Source: Mycobacterium sp.
Lineage (GTDB): Bacteria; Actinomycetota; Actinomycetes; Mycobacteriales; Mycobacteriaceae
Assembly: GCA_025965975.1 (NCBI GenBank)
Contig: JAOPVX010000041.1
Location: 1 to 42,192 of the forward strand
DNA length: 42,192 bases
Reading direction: 5' to 3'
Shown piece after piece: positions 32,805 to 41,543 of the stretch (positions are counted from its first letter, which is position 1; every line of letters begins with the position of its first letter). The notes below the pieces were generated by a model, which saw nothing but the letters and a program-made list of their open reading frames with translations, did no database searches and was not told the DNA's origin. A program made the position numbers and the translations under genes.

Positions 32805-33704
32805 TCAGTAGAACAGATCGGGATTAGCCGCCACGTACTGCATAACGGTCTGCGCGGGCTGGCCGGTGATCCGCTCGACGTCGTCGGTGGCCCGGTTATA
32901 ACGATCTTCGCGATGCAGCCGCGCCATGGTGGCGATGTGCTGCTGGACGTGCTCCGGCAGGCCGATCGGTGCCAGCACCTCGCGCTGCCATTCGTCGTAG
33001 GGGACGTCTTCGCCGGCAACCGCCCGTCCCAGCGCGCGGCCGTACTGCGCAGCGAGGCCGTCGACGTCGAGCACTTGCGGGCCGGTCAGTTCGTAGACGT
33101 CGCCGATACGGTCGGCGGGGTCATGCAGGAGGGCGGCGACGACGCGCGCCACGTCGGCGGCGGCGATCGGCGAGGTGCGGCCAGTTCCGAACGGCAGCGC
33201 GAGCACACCGCGGTCCCGGATGGCGGGCGCCGCAAGTACCGTGAACAACGGATTGTCGAGGAAAGCCGTTGGGCGAACATGGATTACCGGCAGGCCCGAC
33301 CAATTGAGCACATGCTCGGCCAACCAGTGCAGCCTTTGATGGTGGGACTCATCGGTGCTCGTCAACGTCATCTGCGTCACGGTCATCTGAGACATGTTGA
33401 CGATCACGTCGAGCTGGCCGCGCTCGAGGCAAACAGCGCACACCTCCGCCGTGGCCCGCAGGTAGTCGGGTGAGACGCTCATGTTGAAGAACATGCGACG
33501 CGCGCCGTCCACCGCGTCAACGATGTCGCCGGCCCGGGTCAGGTCGCCGACCACCACCTGGGCCCCAAGGACCCGCAGTTGTTCGGCACGTTCGTCGTCG
33601 CGGTGCACCATCGCCCGGACCTGTTCGCCGGATTCGAGCAGCAGCTCCACTACCCGGCGGCTGACGCTGCCGACTCCTCCGCCGGCACCGGTGATCAGAT
33701 ACAT
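32805..33704 (-). CDS. NmrA-like NAD(P)H-binding protein
   Basis: The 299-residue protein has an N-terminal Rossmann motif LITGAGGGVGSVSRRVVELL (residues 3-22) and the NmrA-type layout: VVVGDLTRAGDIVDAVDGARRMFF after the second strand, then VRPTAFLDNPL. It lacks an obvious SDR tyrosine-lysine pair. Related proteins include azoreductase-like and redox-sensor proteins. The ATG at 33704 is 3 bases after the DUF1330 gene's stop and its stop is 4 bases before the SDR start, so the genes form a tight operon. Confidence 0.85.
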   Translation of the reverse strand: MYLITGAGGGVGSVSRRVVELLLESGEQVRAMVHRDDERAEQLRVLGAQVVVGDLTRAGDIVDAVDGARRMFFNMSVSPDYLRATAEVCAVCLERGQLDVIVNMSQMTVTQMTLTSTDESHHQRLHWLAEHVLNWSGLPVIHVRPTAFLDNPLFTVLAAPAIRDRGVLALPFGTGRTSPIAAADVARVVAALLHDPADRIGDVYELTGPQVLDVDGLAAQYGRALGRAVAGEDVPYDEWQREVLAPIGLPEHVQQHIATMARLHREDRYNRATDDVERITGQPAQTVMQYVAANPDLFY

Positions 33705-33707
33705 GGC

Positions 33708-34091
33708 TCAGTCGGCCATGGTCCAGATGGACGTGGCAATCAGGTCGCCGCGGTCCAGTCCCGCCGCACGGTACTCGTGCACCTTGAGGTACTCGTCGTT
33801 GGACACCATATCGAGGAACGCCGCAGGCGACGGGTACTCGACGACGATAATGGCATCCCACCAAGGCTTCTCGCCTTCACCGATGACGACACCCGGTGCG
33901 CCGCCGACGTAGCGGACAGCCCCGCCCACTCGTTGAAGGTGCGGGGCGACCTCCTTGGTGTAGCGCAGATAGTTTTCCCGGCCTCCCTCGGCCCGAAACT
34001 GCAGCAGGTTGATCATCACGACTGGCGCGTCTGCAGGCCGCGCCGCCAGGGCTTCTAACTGCTCGGGCGTGGGTTCCAGCGACGAACTCAT
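33708..34091 (-). CDS. DUF1330/ABM-like small protein, 127 aa
   Basis: The protein has a ferredoxin-like barrel pattern: PVVMINLLQFRAEGGRENYLRYTKEV, GGAVRYVGGAPGVVIGEGEKPWWDAIIVVEYPSPAAFLDMVSNDEYLKVHEYRAAGL. This repeat of 'MxNLLxF ... VxYPSxxAFLxMxxDxxY' defines DUF1330, a family of likely small-molecule-binding or dimeric alpha-beta barrel proteins with no settled activity. The start ATG at 34091 overlaps the stop of the upstream 50-residue ORF as ATGA, so the two are translated together. The operon continues with the NmrA-like and SDR genes. Confidence 0.85.
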   Translation of the reverse strand: MSSSLEPTPEQLEALAARPADAPVVMINLLQFRAEGGRENYLRYTKEVAPHLQRVGGAVRYVGGAPGVVIGEGEKPWWDAIIVVEYPSPAAFLDMVSNDEYLKVHEYRAAGLDRGDLIATSIWTMAD

Positions 34092-34240
34092 GGCTGCACG
34101 CGGCCGCTGACGTCGACGCGCGCGCCGGCCACGGAACCGCACACAGTGGCCTTCGCCGCAGGCGCGGCCGCAAGCATGGGGGTTTCACCGCATAAAAGAC
34201 CCGCGGCACACGCCGCCGTCCGCGAAAAGACCTTCACCAC
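34088..34240 (-). CDS. Small exported protein, 50 aa
   Basis: Minus strand: GTG at 34240 with AAGGAG (34252-34247) 6 bases upstream, running 50 codons to a TGA that overlaps the DUF1330 start. The N-terminus is VVKVFSR, then an Ala/Leu-rich segment (TAACAAGLLCGETPMLAAAPAAKA) resembling a signal peptide with a possible cleavage after AKA. A mature part of only about 20 residues (TVCGSVAGARVDVSGRVQP) would result. A second GTG at 34237 is in frame. I do not know the family. The strong ribosome site and overlap support expression; export is inferred. The 34241-34409 gap upstream holds only a short hairpin at 34289-34303. Confidence 0.6.
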   Translation of the reverse strand: MVKVFSRTAACAAGLLCGETPMLAAAPAAKATVCGSVAGARVDVSGRVQP

Positions 34241-34409
34241 ATCCCGCTCCTTACGTCTCAGTTGCCGTCACCTCGATTGTGGCCGCAAGCGCCCCTTCGG
34301 CGCGGCTGAACGCGCTCAATGCGAACCGGATCACCGCGGCGCACGAGCTGAGATTCCGCGACACCCCGCATGGATTTCACCGGCTAGCGCCATAGTCGGT
34401 CGAGCGACG

Positions 34410-35273
34410 TCATTGGTCCAGTCTTCGTCCACTGACGAACCGGCGTTGACACCCTCGGATCGGGTCGTCGAACTCGATGCTATGGCCCAGCAGTTGAAGC
34501 GGCCGCGAGAAGTCGTCAGGCGCGACATCAATCACGTTCGGGTACAGCGGATCCCCATGGATCGGCAGGCCAAGCGATGCCATGTGCACACGCAGCTGGT
34601 GAGTTTGTCCGGTACGCGGGGTGAGCCGGTAGAGGCCGTCTGCGACGTGCTCAACTAGCGTTTCGGCGTTGGGCTCGCCCGATTCCTCAATCGCCTGTAA
34701 CTGCCCACGCCGCTTGACAATCCGACTACGGATCATCGCAGGCAACGCCACCTCGGGATCGACGGCCGCCCGTGCCAGATACGTCTTGCGCACCAACCCC
34801 TTGGCGAACAGCGTCTGATACGCGCCCCGCAGTTCGCGGCGCGTCGTGAACAACAACACGCCCGCGGTCAGCCGGTCCAGTCGGTGCGCGGGCGAGAGCT
34901 CAGGCAGGTCGAGTTCTCGGCGCAGCCGCACGAGCGCAGTCTGTGCGACGTGTCTGCCTCGCGGCATGGTCGCCAGGAAATGCGGCTTGTCGACAACGAC
35001 GATGTCGTCGTCGCGGTACAGGACCGGAACGTCGAACGGTACCGGCACCTCCTCGCGCAGTTCCCGATAGAAGTAGACGTGCGCCCCGGCCGGCAGCACG
35101 GTGGTTTCGGTGACCACCGCACCGTCGGGCAAGACCACCTCTCCCGCAAGCACTTTCGCCGCAGCTTCGGCACCCCACCGGGCGCGAAACTCGTCGAACA
35201 CCACCCCGCCCTGCAGCCGCACCCGCGCCGGGCCCAGCCCGTCGCGCACCGGAAGCGGTGCGACACGCCTCAA
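34410..35273 (-). CDS. RluA-type RNA pseudouridine synthase
   Basis: It isomerises uridine to pseudouridine in rRNA or tRNA. The RluA core is intact: PVLYRDDDIVVVDKPHFLATMPRG, the catalytic aspartate in SPAHRLDRLTAGVLLF, and the C-terminal GQTHQLRVHMASLGLPIHGDPLY. It corresponds to Rv3300c. The start is uncertain: TTG at 35273 overlaps the glpD stop as TTGA and includes the PLPVRDGL stretch that family members share, so I prefer it over GTG 35249; the longer frame lies in glpD. No S4 domain is obvious. It ends an lpdA-glpD-rluA-type operon. Confidence 0.88.
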   Translation of the reverse strand: MRRVAPLPVRDGLGPARVRLQGGVVFDEFRARWGAEAAAKVLAGEVVLPDGAVVTETTVLPAGAHVYFYRELREEVPVPFDVPVLYRDDDIVVVDKPHFLATMPRGRHVAQTALVRLRRELDLPELSPAHRLDRLTAGVLLFTTRRELRGAYQTLFAKGLVRKTYLARAAVDPEVALPAMIRSRIVKRRGQLQAIEESGEPNAETLVEHVADGLYRLTPRTGQTHQLRVHMASLGLPIHGDPLYPNVIDVAPDDFSRPLQLLGHSIEFDDPIRGCQRRFVSGRRLDQ

Positions 35274-37015
35274 TTGAGGGGCACCGGCTCGAGGATCTCG
35301 GCTCGCGCCTCGGGTGCGGCAGCACGCAGCGCGTCGGCTGACTCGTCGTCGGGCTGGGCCTGTGACATCACCTCGGCCTCGACCCGCGCAATGTAGGTCG
35401 CCACTTCTCGGTCGACGTCCTCGGCGCTCCATCCCAGCACGGGGGCCACGACCTCGGCCACTTCGCGCGCGCAATCCATACCGCGGTGCGGATACTCGAT
35501 CGAGATTCGCATCCGCCGGGCCAGGATGTCCTCCAGGTGCAGCGCACCCTCGGCCGCGGCGGCGTACCACGCCTCCACCTTCAGATAGACCGGCGCTTCG
35601 GTGATCGGTGTCAGCAGCTCGGGCCGGCCCTCGGCCACCGCGAGCACCTCGCCGATCAGCGAACCGTACCTGTCCAGCAGGTGGCGAACGCGATACGGGT
35701 GAAGACCGTAATGCGCACCGACGCTTTCGGTTTGGTTGATCAGCGCGAAGTAGCCGTCGGCGCCCATCAATGGCACCTTCTCGGTGATCGACGGCGCCAC
35801 CCGGGCCGGGATGTACTCGGCGGCGGCGTCGATGGCATCGGCGCCCATCACCCGGTAGGTGGTGTACTTGCCACCGGCGATGGCCACCAGGCCCGGCGCG
35901 GGCACCGCGACGGCGTGCTCGCGGGACAGCTTGGACGTTTCCTCGCTCTCCCCCGCAAGCAGCGGGCGCAGCCCCGCATACACACCGTCGATGTCGTCGT
36001 GGGTCAATGGCGTGGCCAGCACGGTGTTGACATGGCCGAGGATGTAATCGATGTCGGCCTTAGTGGCCGCAGGGTGGGCCAGGTCGAGGTTCCAGTCCGT
36101 GTCCGTCGTTCCGATGATCCAGTGGGTGCCCCACGGGATGACGAACAGCACCGACTTCTCGGTGCGCAGGATGATCGCGACCTCGCTGACGATCCTGTCG
36201 CGGGGCACCACGACGTGCACCCCCTTGGAGGCCCGCACCCGGAACCGCCCGCGCTCCTTGGACAGCGCCTGGATCTCGTCGGTCCACACCCCGGTGGCGT
36301 TGACCACCACGTGACCGCGCACTTCGGTGATCGCGCCGTCCTCCGAATCGCGGATCGTCACCCCGGTCACTCGGTCACCCTCGCGCAGCAGCGCCACCAC
36401 CTGGCTCGACGACCGCACCACCGCGCCGTATTGGGCCGCGGTGCGCACCACCGTCATCGTGTGCCGGGCGTCATCGACGACCGTGTCGTAGTACCGAATC
36501 CCGCCGATCAGTGAACTCCGCTTGAGCCCAGGCGACAGCCGCAACGCGCCCGCGCGAGTCAAATGCTTTTGCGCCGGAACCGATTTCGCGCCACCCAGCT
36601 GGTCATACAGCAGGATGCCCGCGGCCACATACGGCCGCTCCCACCACCGATTGGTCAGTGGGAACAGAAACGGCAGCGGCTTGACCAGATGTGGCGCCAG
36701 CGTAGTGAGCGATAACTCCCGTTCGTGCAGCGCCTCGCGGACCAACCCCAACTCCAGCTGCTCGAGGTAACGCAGCCCGCCGTGGAACATCTTCGACGAC
36801 CGGCTGGAGGTCCCGGAGGCGAAGTCGCGGGCCTCGACCAGCGCGACCCTCAGCCCCCGGGTCGCGGCGTCAAGGGCAGCTCCGGCCCCGACCACGCCTC
36901 CACCGATGACGACGACGTCGAACTGCTCGCTGCCGAGCCGCTCCCAGGCCTGTTCCCGCTGTTTGGGGCCAAGGAAGGTCTGCCCCTTGCCCGGTGCTGG
37001 GTTCGGGTCAATCAC
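35270..37015 (-). CDS. glpD: Glycerol-3-phosphate dehydrogenase GlpD (FAD)
   Basis: The 581-residue membrane-associated flavoprotein oxidises glycerol 3-phosphate to dihydroxyacetone phosphate and passes electrons to quinone. VVVIGGGVVGAGAALDAATRG (residues 34-54) is the FAD motif, FASGTSSRSSKMFHGGLRYLEQ and WGTHWIIGTTDTDW are family signatures, and GGKYTTYRVM lies in the C-terminal half. GTG 37015 starts VIDPNPAPGKGQTFLGPKQR, with AAGGAG about 10 bases upstream. It corresponds to GlpD2 of M. tuberculosis (Rv3302c) in order. The neighbouring lpdA ends 58 bases before it. Confidence 0.94.
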   Translation of the reverse strand: MIDPNPAPGKGQTFLGPKQREQAWERLGSEQFDVVVIGGGVVGAGAALDAATRGLRVALVEARDFASGTSSRSSKMFHGGLRYLEQLELGLVREALHERELSLTTLAPHLVKPLPFLFPLTNRWWERPYVAAGILLYDQLGGAKSVPAQKHLTRAGALRLSPGLKRSSLIGGIRYYDTVVDDARHTMTVVRTAAQYGAVVRSSSQVVALLREGDRVTGVTIRDSEDGAITEVRGHVVVNATGVWTDEIQALSKERGRFRVRASKGVHVVVPRDRIVSEVAIILRTEKSVLFVIPWGTHWIIGTTDTDWNLDLAHPAATKADIDYILGHVNTVLATPLTHDDIDGVYAGLRPLLAGESEETSKLSREHAVAVPAPGLVAIAGGKYTTYRVMGADAIDAAAEYIPARVAPSITEKVPLMGADGYFALINQTESVGAHYGLHPYRVRHLLDRYGSLIGEVLAVAEGRPELLTPITEAPVYLKVEAWYAAAAEGALHLEDILARRMRISIEYPHRGMDCAREVAEVVAPVLGWSAEDVDREVATYIARVEAEVMSQAQPDDESADALRAAAPEARAEILEPVPLN

Positions 37016-37073
37016 TTCGAATGGACTCCTTGTTACTCGCCGGTACGTTTTGCCGGTTCCAGGTTACGTGGGG

Positions 37074-38489
37074 TCAGTCCAAATCGTCGTGTGCCATCAA
37101 GCGTCGCGCCGCCTCGGTGATCGAACCCGACAGCGACGGGTAGACCGAAAAGGTCTGCGCGAGGTCCCCGACCGTGTTGCCGTTCTGCACCGCCAGCGCG
37201 ATCGGCAGGATCAGCTCGGAGGCGATCGGGGCCACCACCACGCCGCCGATCACCACGCCGGTGGCGGGGCGGCAGAAGATCTTCACGAAGCCGAGGCGCA
37301 GGCTGGACATCTTGGCGCGGGCGTTGGTGCTCAGCGGCAGCGTGATCGCCCGCGCAGGCACCGAACCGTCGTCGATCTTGGCCTGCGGCACCCCCACCGC
37401 GGCGATCTCGGGCCTGGTGAACACCGCGGCGGCGACGGTGCGCAGCCGGATGGGACTGAGCCCCTCGCCAAGCGCGTGATAGATCGCGATGCGGCCCTGC
37501 ATCGCGGCAACGGAGGCGAGCAGCATCAACCCGGTGCAGTCGCCGGCCGCATAGATTCCGGGCACCGACGTGCGGGACACCCGGTCGACGGCGAGGTAGT
37601 TGCCTGGCCCGAGTTCAATCCCGACGCGCTCAATGCCAAGGCCGGTGGTGTTGGGCACCGAGCCGACGGTCATCAGCGCGTGGCTGCCCTCGACGGTGCG
37701 GCCGTCCGTCATCTTGACGAGCACGCCGTCGCCCGTCCGGGTGACCGACTCTGCTCGGGCGTTCTTGACCAGCGTCACACCGCGTTCGGCCAGCGCGTCT
37801 TCGAGCACCGCTGCGGCGTCGGAGTCCTCATGCGGCAGGATCTGATCGCGGCTGGCGACCACCGTCACCGCGACGCCGAGTTCCGTGTAGGCGTTGACGA
37901 ATTCGGCACCGGTGACGCCGGAGCCGACGACGATGAGATGCTCGGGCAGCTTGTCGAGGTCATAGAGCTGGCGCCAGTTCAGGATGCGTTCGCCGTCGGG
38001 CTCGGCGTTGGGCAGCACCCGCGGGCTGGCGCCGGTGGCGATCAGCACGACGTCGGCCGTGAGCTTGCTGACCGTGCCGTCGTATGCGGTGACCTTGACC
38101 GTGTGCGCGGCCATGCCGGGCACGTCATCGACCAGCTCGGCGCGGCCTGCGATCAGCGTCACGCCCTCGCTCTGCAGCCGAGCCGCGATATCGGCCGATT
38201 GCGCGGCCGCCAGTCTCTTGACGCGGTTGTTGATCGTCGGGAGTTCGATCTTGGCGTCCTCGAACTCCAGGGCATACCCGAGATTGGGTGCGCGGCGCAG
38301 CTCGGTGCGCACGCCGGTGGACGCGATGAACGTCTTGGACGGCACGCAGTCCCACAGCACGCAGGCGCCGCCGATGCCGTCACAGTCGACGACGGTGACG
38401 TCGGCGACCTCGAGGCCGCGGGCCGCGGCGACCAGTGCCGCCTCATAGCCGGCGGGCCCGCCGCCGATGATCACGATGCGGGTTGCCAC
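37074..38489 (-). CDS. lpdA: Flavoprotein disulfide reductase LpdA (NAD(P)H-quinone reductase)
   Basis: The 471-residue two-dinucleotide-binding flavoprotein corresponds to Rv3303c, a quinone reductase rather than a lipoamide dehydrogenase. IVIIGGGPAGYEAAL (FAD) and IVVGSGVTGAEFVNAY (NAD(P)H) are clear, as is GIYAAGDCTG. The active-site region reads GGACVLWDCVPSKT, giving the C-x4-C spacing of true disulfide reductases, whereas the M. tuberculosis protein, as I recall, reads GGAAVLDDC with one cysteine. The C-terminal HxxxxE dyad of lipoamide dehydrogenases is absent (VYPSLSGSITEA). GTG 38489 follows TAGCGT by 7 bases, a leaderless start. It is the first gene of the operon. Confidence 0.93.
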   Translation of the reverse strand: MATRIVIIGGGPAGYEAALVAAARGLEVADVTVVDCDGIGGACVLWDCVPSKTFIASTGVRTELRRAPNLGYALEFEDAKIELPTINNRVKRLAAAQSADIAARLQSEGVTLIAGRAELVDDVPGMAAHTVKVTAYDGTVSKLTADVVLIATGASPRVLPNAEPDGERILNWRQLYDLDKLPEHLIVVGSGVTGAEFVNAYTELGVAVTVVASRDQILPHEDSDAAAVLEDALAERGVTLVKNARAESVTRTGDGVLVKMTDGRTVEGSHALMTVGSVPNTTGLGIERVGIELGPGNYLAVDRVSRTSVPGIYAAGDCTGLMLLASVAAMQGRIAIYHALGEGLSPIRLRTVAAAVFTRPEIAAVGVPQAKIDDGSVPARAITLPLSTNARAKMSSLRLGFVKIFCRPATGVVIGGVVVAPIASELILPIALAVQNGNTVGDLAQTFSVYPSLSGSITEAARRLMAHDDLD

Positions 38490-38556
38490 GGCCCTAACGC
38501 TAGCCAAGCGTGCCGTTGATCGCCCAGCCAGTGAGCGAAGCTCTAGGCTTTCCCCC

Positions 38557-39030
38557 GTGCCGATCTACGCCGCCTACGGATCGAACATGCATCCGGAGCA
38601 GATGCTGCAGCGGGCTCCCCATTCACCGATGGCGGGAACCGGGTGGCTGCACGGCTGGCGGCTGACGTTCGGCGGCGAGGACATCGGTTGGGACGGCGCG
38701 CTGGCCACCGTCGTCGAGGATCCGGCGTCACGGGTCTTCGTCGTGCTCTACGACATGACCAAGGAAGATGAGAAGAACCTCGACCGGTGGGAAGGTTCAG
38801 AGCTGGGCATCCACAAGAAGATCCGATGTCGGGTGGACCGCACGTCGTCAGACACCACCACCGACCCGGTGCTGGCCTGGCTGTATGTCGTGGACGCGTG
38901 GGAGGGCGGCATACCGTCGGCGCGTTACCTCGGCGTGATGGCCGATGCCGCCGAAATCGCAGGCGCCCCAGCAGAATACGTCCACGATCTGCGCACCCGC
39001 CCAGCGCGCAACATCGGCCCTGGCACCTAG
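38557..39030 (+). CDS. Gamma-glutamylcyclotransferase-like protein
   Basis: The 157-residue protein has the family start YAAYGSNMHPEQMLQR (YGSN motif, about residues 4-19) and the catalytic glutamate in LDRWEGSELG. Cyclotransferases release 5-oxoproline from gamma-glutamyl peptides; in mycobacteria the substrate is uncertain because mycothiol replaces glutathione. It matches Rv3304. GTG 38557 follows TAGGCT by 7 bases, so leaderless. It is divergent from lpdA with 67 bases between starts and converges on amiA1. Confidence 0.85.
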   Translation: MPIYAAYGSNMHPEQMLQRAPHSPMAGTGWLHGWRLTFGGEDIGWDGALATVVEDPASRVFVVLYDMTKEDEKNLDRWEGSELGIHKKIRCRVDRTSSDTTTDPVLAWLYVVDAWEGGIPSARYLGVMADAAEIAGAPAEYVHDLRTRPARNIGPGT

Positions 39031-39039
39031 ATTTACTTC

Positions 39040-39102
39040 GTTGACTCTGCGCGCATGGCGAAATCGCCCGCGAGAAGACCGCACCCTCAGCGCAGAATCA
39101 AC
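39040..39102. repeat. Palindromic element between convergent genes
   Basis: GTTGActCTGCGC (39040-39052) and GCGCAGaaTCAAC (39090-39102) are complementary apart from the two internal bases. A small hairpin (GGCG-AAAT-CGCC, 39057-39068) lies inside. The layout resembles dispersed palindromic elements of mycobacteria and may also act as a two-way terminator. Confidence 0.5.
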
Positions 39103-39104
39103 CG

Positions 39105-40274
39105 TTAGAAGGCGGCGGCTTGGTCGACGATGTTGACCAGCACCCGAACGCCCACCGCCAGCGAGCGCTCGTCGAGGTCGAACGTCGGCTGATGCAGGTC
39201 GAGTTGCTGGCCGCGGCCCGTCCACACGCCCAGCCGTGCCATCGCGCCGGGAACCTCCTCGAGATACCACGAGAAGTCCTCGCCGCCGCCGGACTGGCGG
39301 GTGTCGCAGAGCACATCGGGGCCGACCGCCTCGATCGCGTGGGTGAGAATGCGCGTCGAGATCTCCTCGTTGACCACCGGCGGCACACCGCGGCGGTACT
39401 GCAGGCTGTGTTCGATACCCAGCGGTTGCAGCAACGACGAAATGATCTCGCGCACAATCGATTCCAGCGAATCCCAGGTGTCGCGGCTGGCGGTGCGGAT
39501 GGTGCCGGCCAGCGTGCCCGTCTGCGGGATCGCATTGGCGGCCACACCCGCATTCACCGCACCCCACACCATCACCGTGCTGTTTCGCGGGTCGATGCGG
39601 CGCGACAGCACACCGGGTACCCCTGTGATCAGCGTGCCGAGCCCGTACACCAGGTCACCGGTCAGGTGCGGGCGTGACGTGTGCCCGCCGTGCGACTGCA
39701 GCGTGACCTCGAGCTGATCGGCGGCCGACGTGATCGGCCCGGGCCGCAGCGCGACCTTGCCGACCGCCAGTCGCGGGTCGCAGTGCAGCGCGAAGATGCG
39801 CGACACGCCCGTCAGCGCGCCCGCCGTGATCGCGTCGATCGCGCCACCGGGCATCAGCTCCTCGGCGGCCTGGAAGATCAGCCGCACCCCGACCGGCAGT
39901 TCGGGCACCGACGCCAGCGCCAGCGCCGCGCCAAGCAGGATCGCGGTGTGCGCGTCGTGACCGCAGGCGTGTGTGACGTTGGGCACCACCGACGCGTAGG
40001 GCGCGCCGGTGCGCTCGGCCATCGGCAGCGCGTCCATGTCGGCCCGCAGCGCGATCCGCGGCCCGTGCTCCGGGCCGAAATCGCAGGTCAGCCCCGTCCC
40101 GCCGGGAAGCACCTTCGGGTTAAGGCCCGCGTCGGCCAACTGGGAGGCGACGAACTGGGTGGTTGCGAACTCCTGTCGCCCCAGCTCGGGGTGTGCGTGG
40201 ATGTGCCTGCGCCACGCGACGAGGTCGTCGTAGTGGGCGTCCAACCACAGCCCGGCGGCGTCGACGATGCTCAT
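39105..40274 (-). CDS. amiA1: M20-family amidohydrolase AmiA1
   Basis: The 389-residue metallopeptidase-fold protein removes acyl groups from N-acyl amino acids or similar amides. Metal ligands are seen in HACGHDAH (Cys and His), QAAEELMPGG (Glu) and LHCDPRLAVG (His), with a C-terminal GGEDFSWYLEEVPG block. The dimerisation-domain HGGHTSRPH is conserved. It corresponds to Rv3305c and follows amiB1 by 31 bases, so the two genes are co-transcribed. The ATG at 40274 is the only reasonable start. Confidence 0.92.
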   Translation of the reverse strand: MSIVDAAGLWLDAHYDDLVAWRRHIHAHPELGRQEFATTQFVASQLADAGLNPKVLPGGTGLTCDFGPEHGPRIALRADMDALPMAERTGAPYASVVPNVTHACGHDAHTAILLGAALALASVPELPVGVRLIFQAAEELMPGGAIDAITAGALTGVSRIFALHCDPRLAVGKVALRPGPITSAADQLEVTLQSHGGHTSRPHLTGDLVYGLGTLITGVPGVLSRRIDPRNSTVMVWGAVNAGVAANAIPQTGTLAGTIRTASRDTWDSLESIVREIISSLLQPLGIEHSLQYRRGVPPVVNEEISTRILTHAIEAVGPDVLCDTRQSGGGEDFSWYLEEVPGAMARLGVWTGRGQQLDLHQPTFDLDERSLAVGVRVLVNIVDQAAAF

Positions 40275-40305
40275 GCGCGATCCGCCTGCGCTACTGGCTC
40301 GCCGC

Positions 40306-41487
40306 TCACGACGCCCGCCTCGCGCGAAGCTCCAACACCCGGTCCCGCTCGGCCGGCGTCTCGGCCAGCCTGACGACCGTGCGGGCCAGCATGACCGCGC
40401 CCTCGACGACCGCCTTGTCGGCGCTTGGCCCGGCCGCAGCGACGGTGAACGCCGGCTGGTGGATGGACGCGCCGTCGGCCTCGATCCCTACGATTGGGTG
40501 GATGCCCGGCATCACCTGCGTGACGTTGCCCATGTCGGTGCTGCCCAGCGGCAGCGTGGCCTCGACGTCCTCGGCCACCGGGCTGCGGCCCAGCCGGACC
40601 ATCTCGCTGCGAAAGACGGAGGCCAGCCACCGGTCCGGCGTCAACTCCGCATAGGCGGGCGCGGTCTCGGTCACTGTGTGCGTGCAGCCGGTGGCCACCG
40701 ATCCCGCGGCAAAGCAGCCGGCCATCCTGTCCTCGAGCTGGTGCAGCGACTCGGAGTTGACGGCGCGCATCGTGTAGCGCAGCTCGGCCCGGCCGGGAAT
40801 GACATTGGTGGCCTGCCCGCCGTCGGTGACGATGCCGTGCACCATCTGCCCCGGCGCCAGGTGCTGGCGCAGCAGCCCGATCCCCACCTGCGCGACGGTG
40901 ACCGCGTCGGCGGCGTTGACGCCGAGATAGGGCGCGACGGCGGCGTGCGATTCGCGGCCCGCGTAGCGAACCGTCGCCTCCGACAGCGCCAGCGACCGGG
41001 CGGCGGCGATATCCAGCGGCCCGGGATGCAACATCACCGTGGCCGCAACGTCGTCGAACGTTCCGGCCTTGAGCAGCAACGCTTTTCCGCCGCCGGCCTC
41101 CTCGGCAGGCGTGCCGAGCAGCACTACCGTCAGACCCAGTTCGTCGGCCACCGCTGCCAATGCCAGCGCCGTGCCGACGGCCGAGGCGGCGATGATGTTG
41201 TGGCCGCAGGCATGTCCGATGTCGGGCAATGCGTCGTACTCCGCGCAGATGCCGACGACCAGCGGGCCGCTGCCGTAGGCGGCGCGGAACGCGGTGTCAA
41301 GACCGCCGGGTGCCGCGGTGATCTCGAACCCGAACTCGGCGACCAGTGCTTGCGTCTTGGCGCAGCTGCGGTGTTCGGCGAACGCGAGTTCCGGCTCGGC
41401 GTGAATCGAGTGCGACAGCTCCACCAGATCGCCACGGCGTCGGTTGACGGCGTCTTCGACGCTTATCGACGCGGTGGCGGTGGGCAT
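40306..41487 (-). CDS. amiB1: M20-family amidohydrolase AmiB1
   Basis: The 393-residue paralogue of AmiA1 has the metal-binding GHACGHN (about residues 91-97), [10 protein letters not shown], and [17 protein letters not shown], and ends with [16 protein letters not shown], where the last His completes the second metal site. It belongs to the AbgA/AbgB-like group that hydrolyses amide bonds such as p-aminobenzoyl-glutamate; the substrate here is not established. The ATG at 41487 follows GATACT by 6 bases, probably leaderless. It is divergent from deoD, with 56 bases between starts. It corresponds to Rv3306c. Confidence 0.91.
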   Translation of the reverse strand: MPTATASISVEDAVNRRRGDLVELSHSIHAEPELAFAEHRSCAKTQALVAEFGFEITAAPGGLDTAFRAAYGSGPLVVGICAEYDALPDIGHACGHNIIAASAVGTALALAAVADELGLTVVLLGTPAEEAGGGKALLLKAGTFDDVAATVMLHPGPLDIAAARSLALSEATVRYAGRESHAAVAPYLGVNAADAVTVAQVGIGLLRQHLAPGQMVHGIVTDGGQATNVIPGRAELRYTMRAVNSESLHQLEDRMAGCFAAGSVATGCTHTVTETAPAYAELTPDRWLASVFRSEMVRLGRSPVAEDVEATLPLGSTDMGNVTQVMPGIHPIVGIEADGASIHQPAFTVAAAGPSADKAVVEGAVMLARTVVRLAETPAERDRVLELRARRAS

Positions 41488-41543
41488 CTTCGCAGTATCT
41501 CACTGTCAACCGGAGATCCCGGTGCCAGCTAAGCTCGCCGACT

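Noticed and set aside
34146-34658. 170-aa plus-strand open frame
   Set aside because: Crosses the antisense of two supported minus-strand genes and has a noncoding composition.
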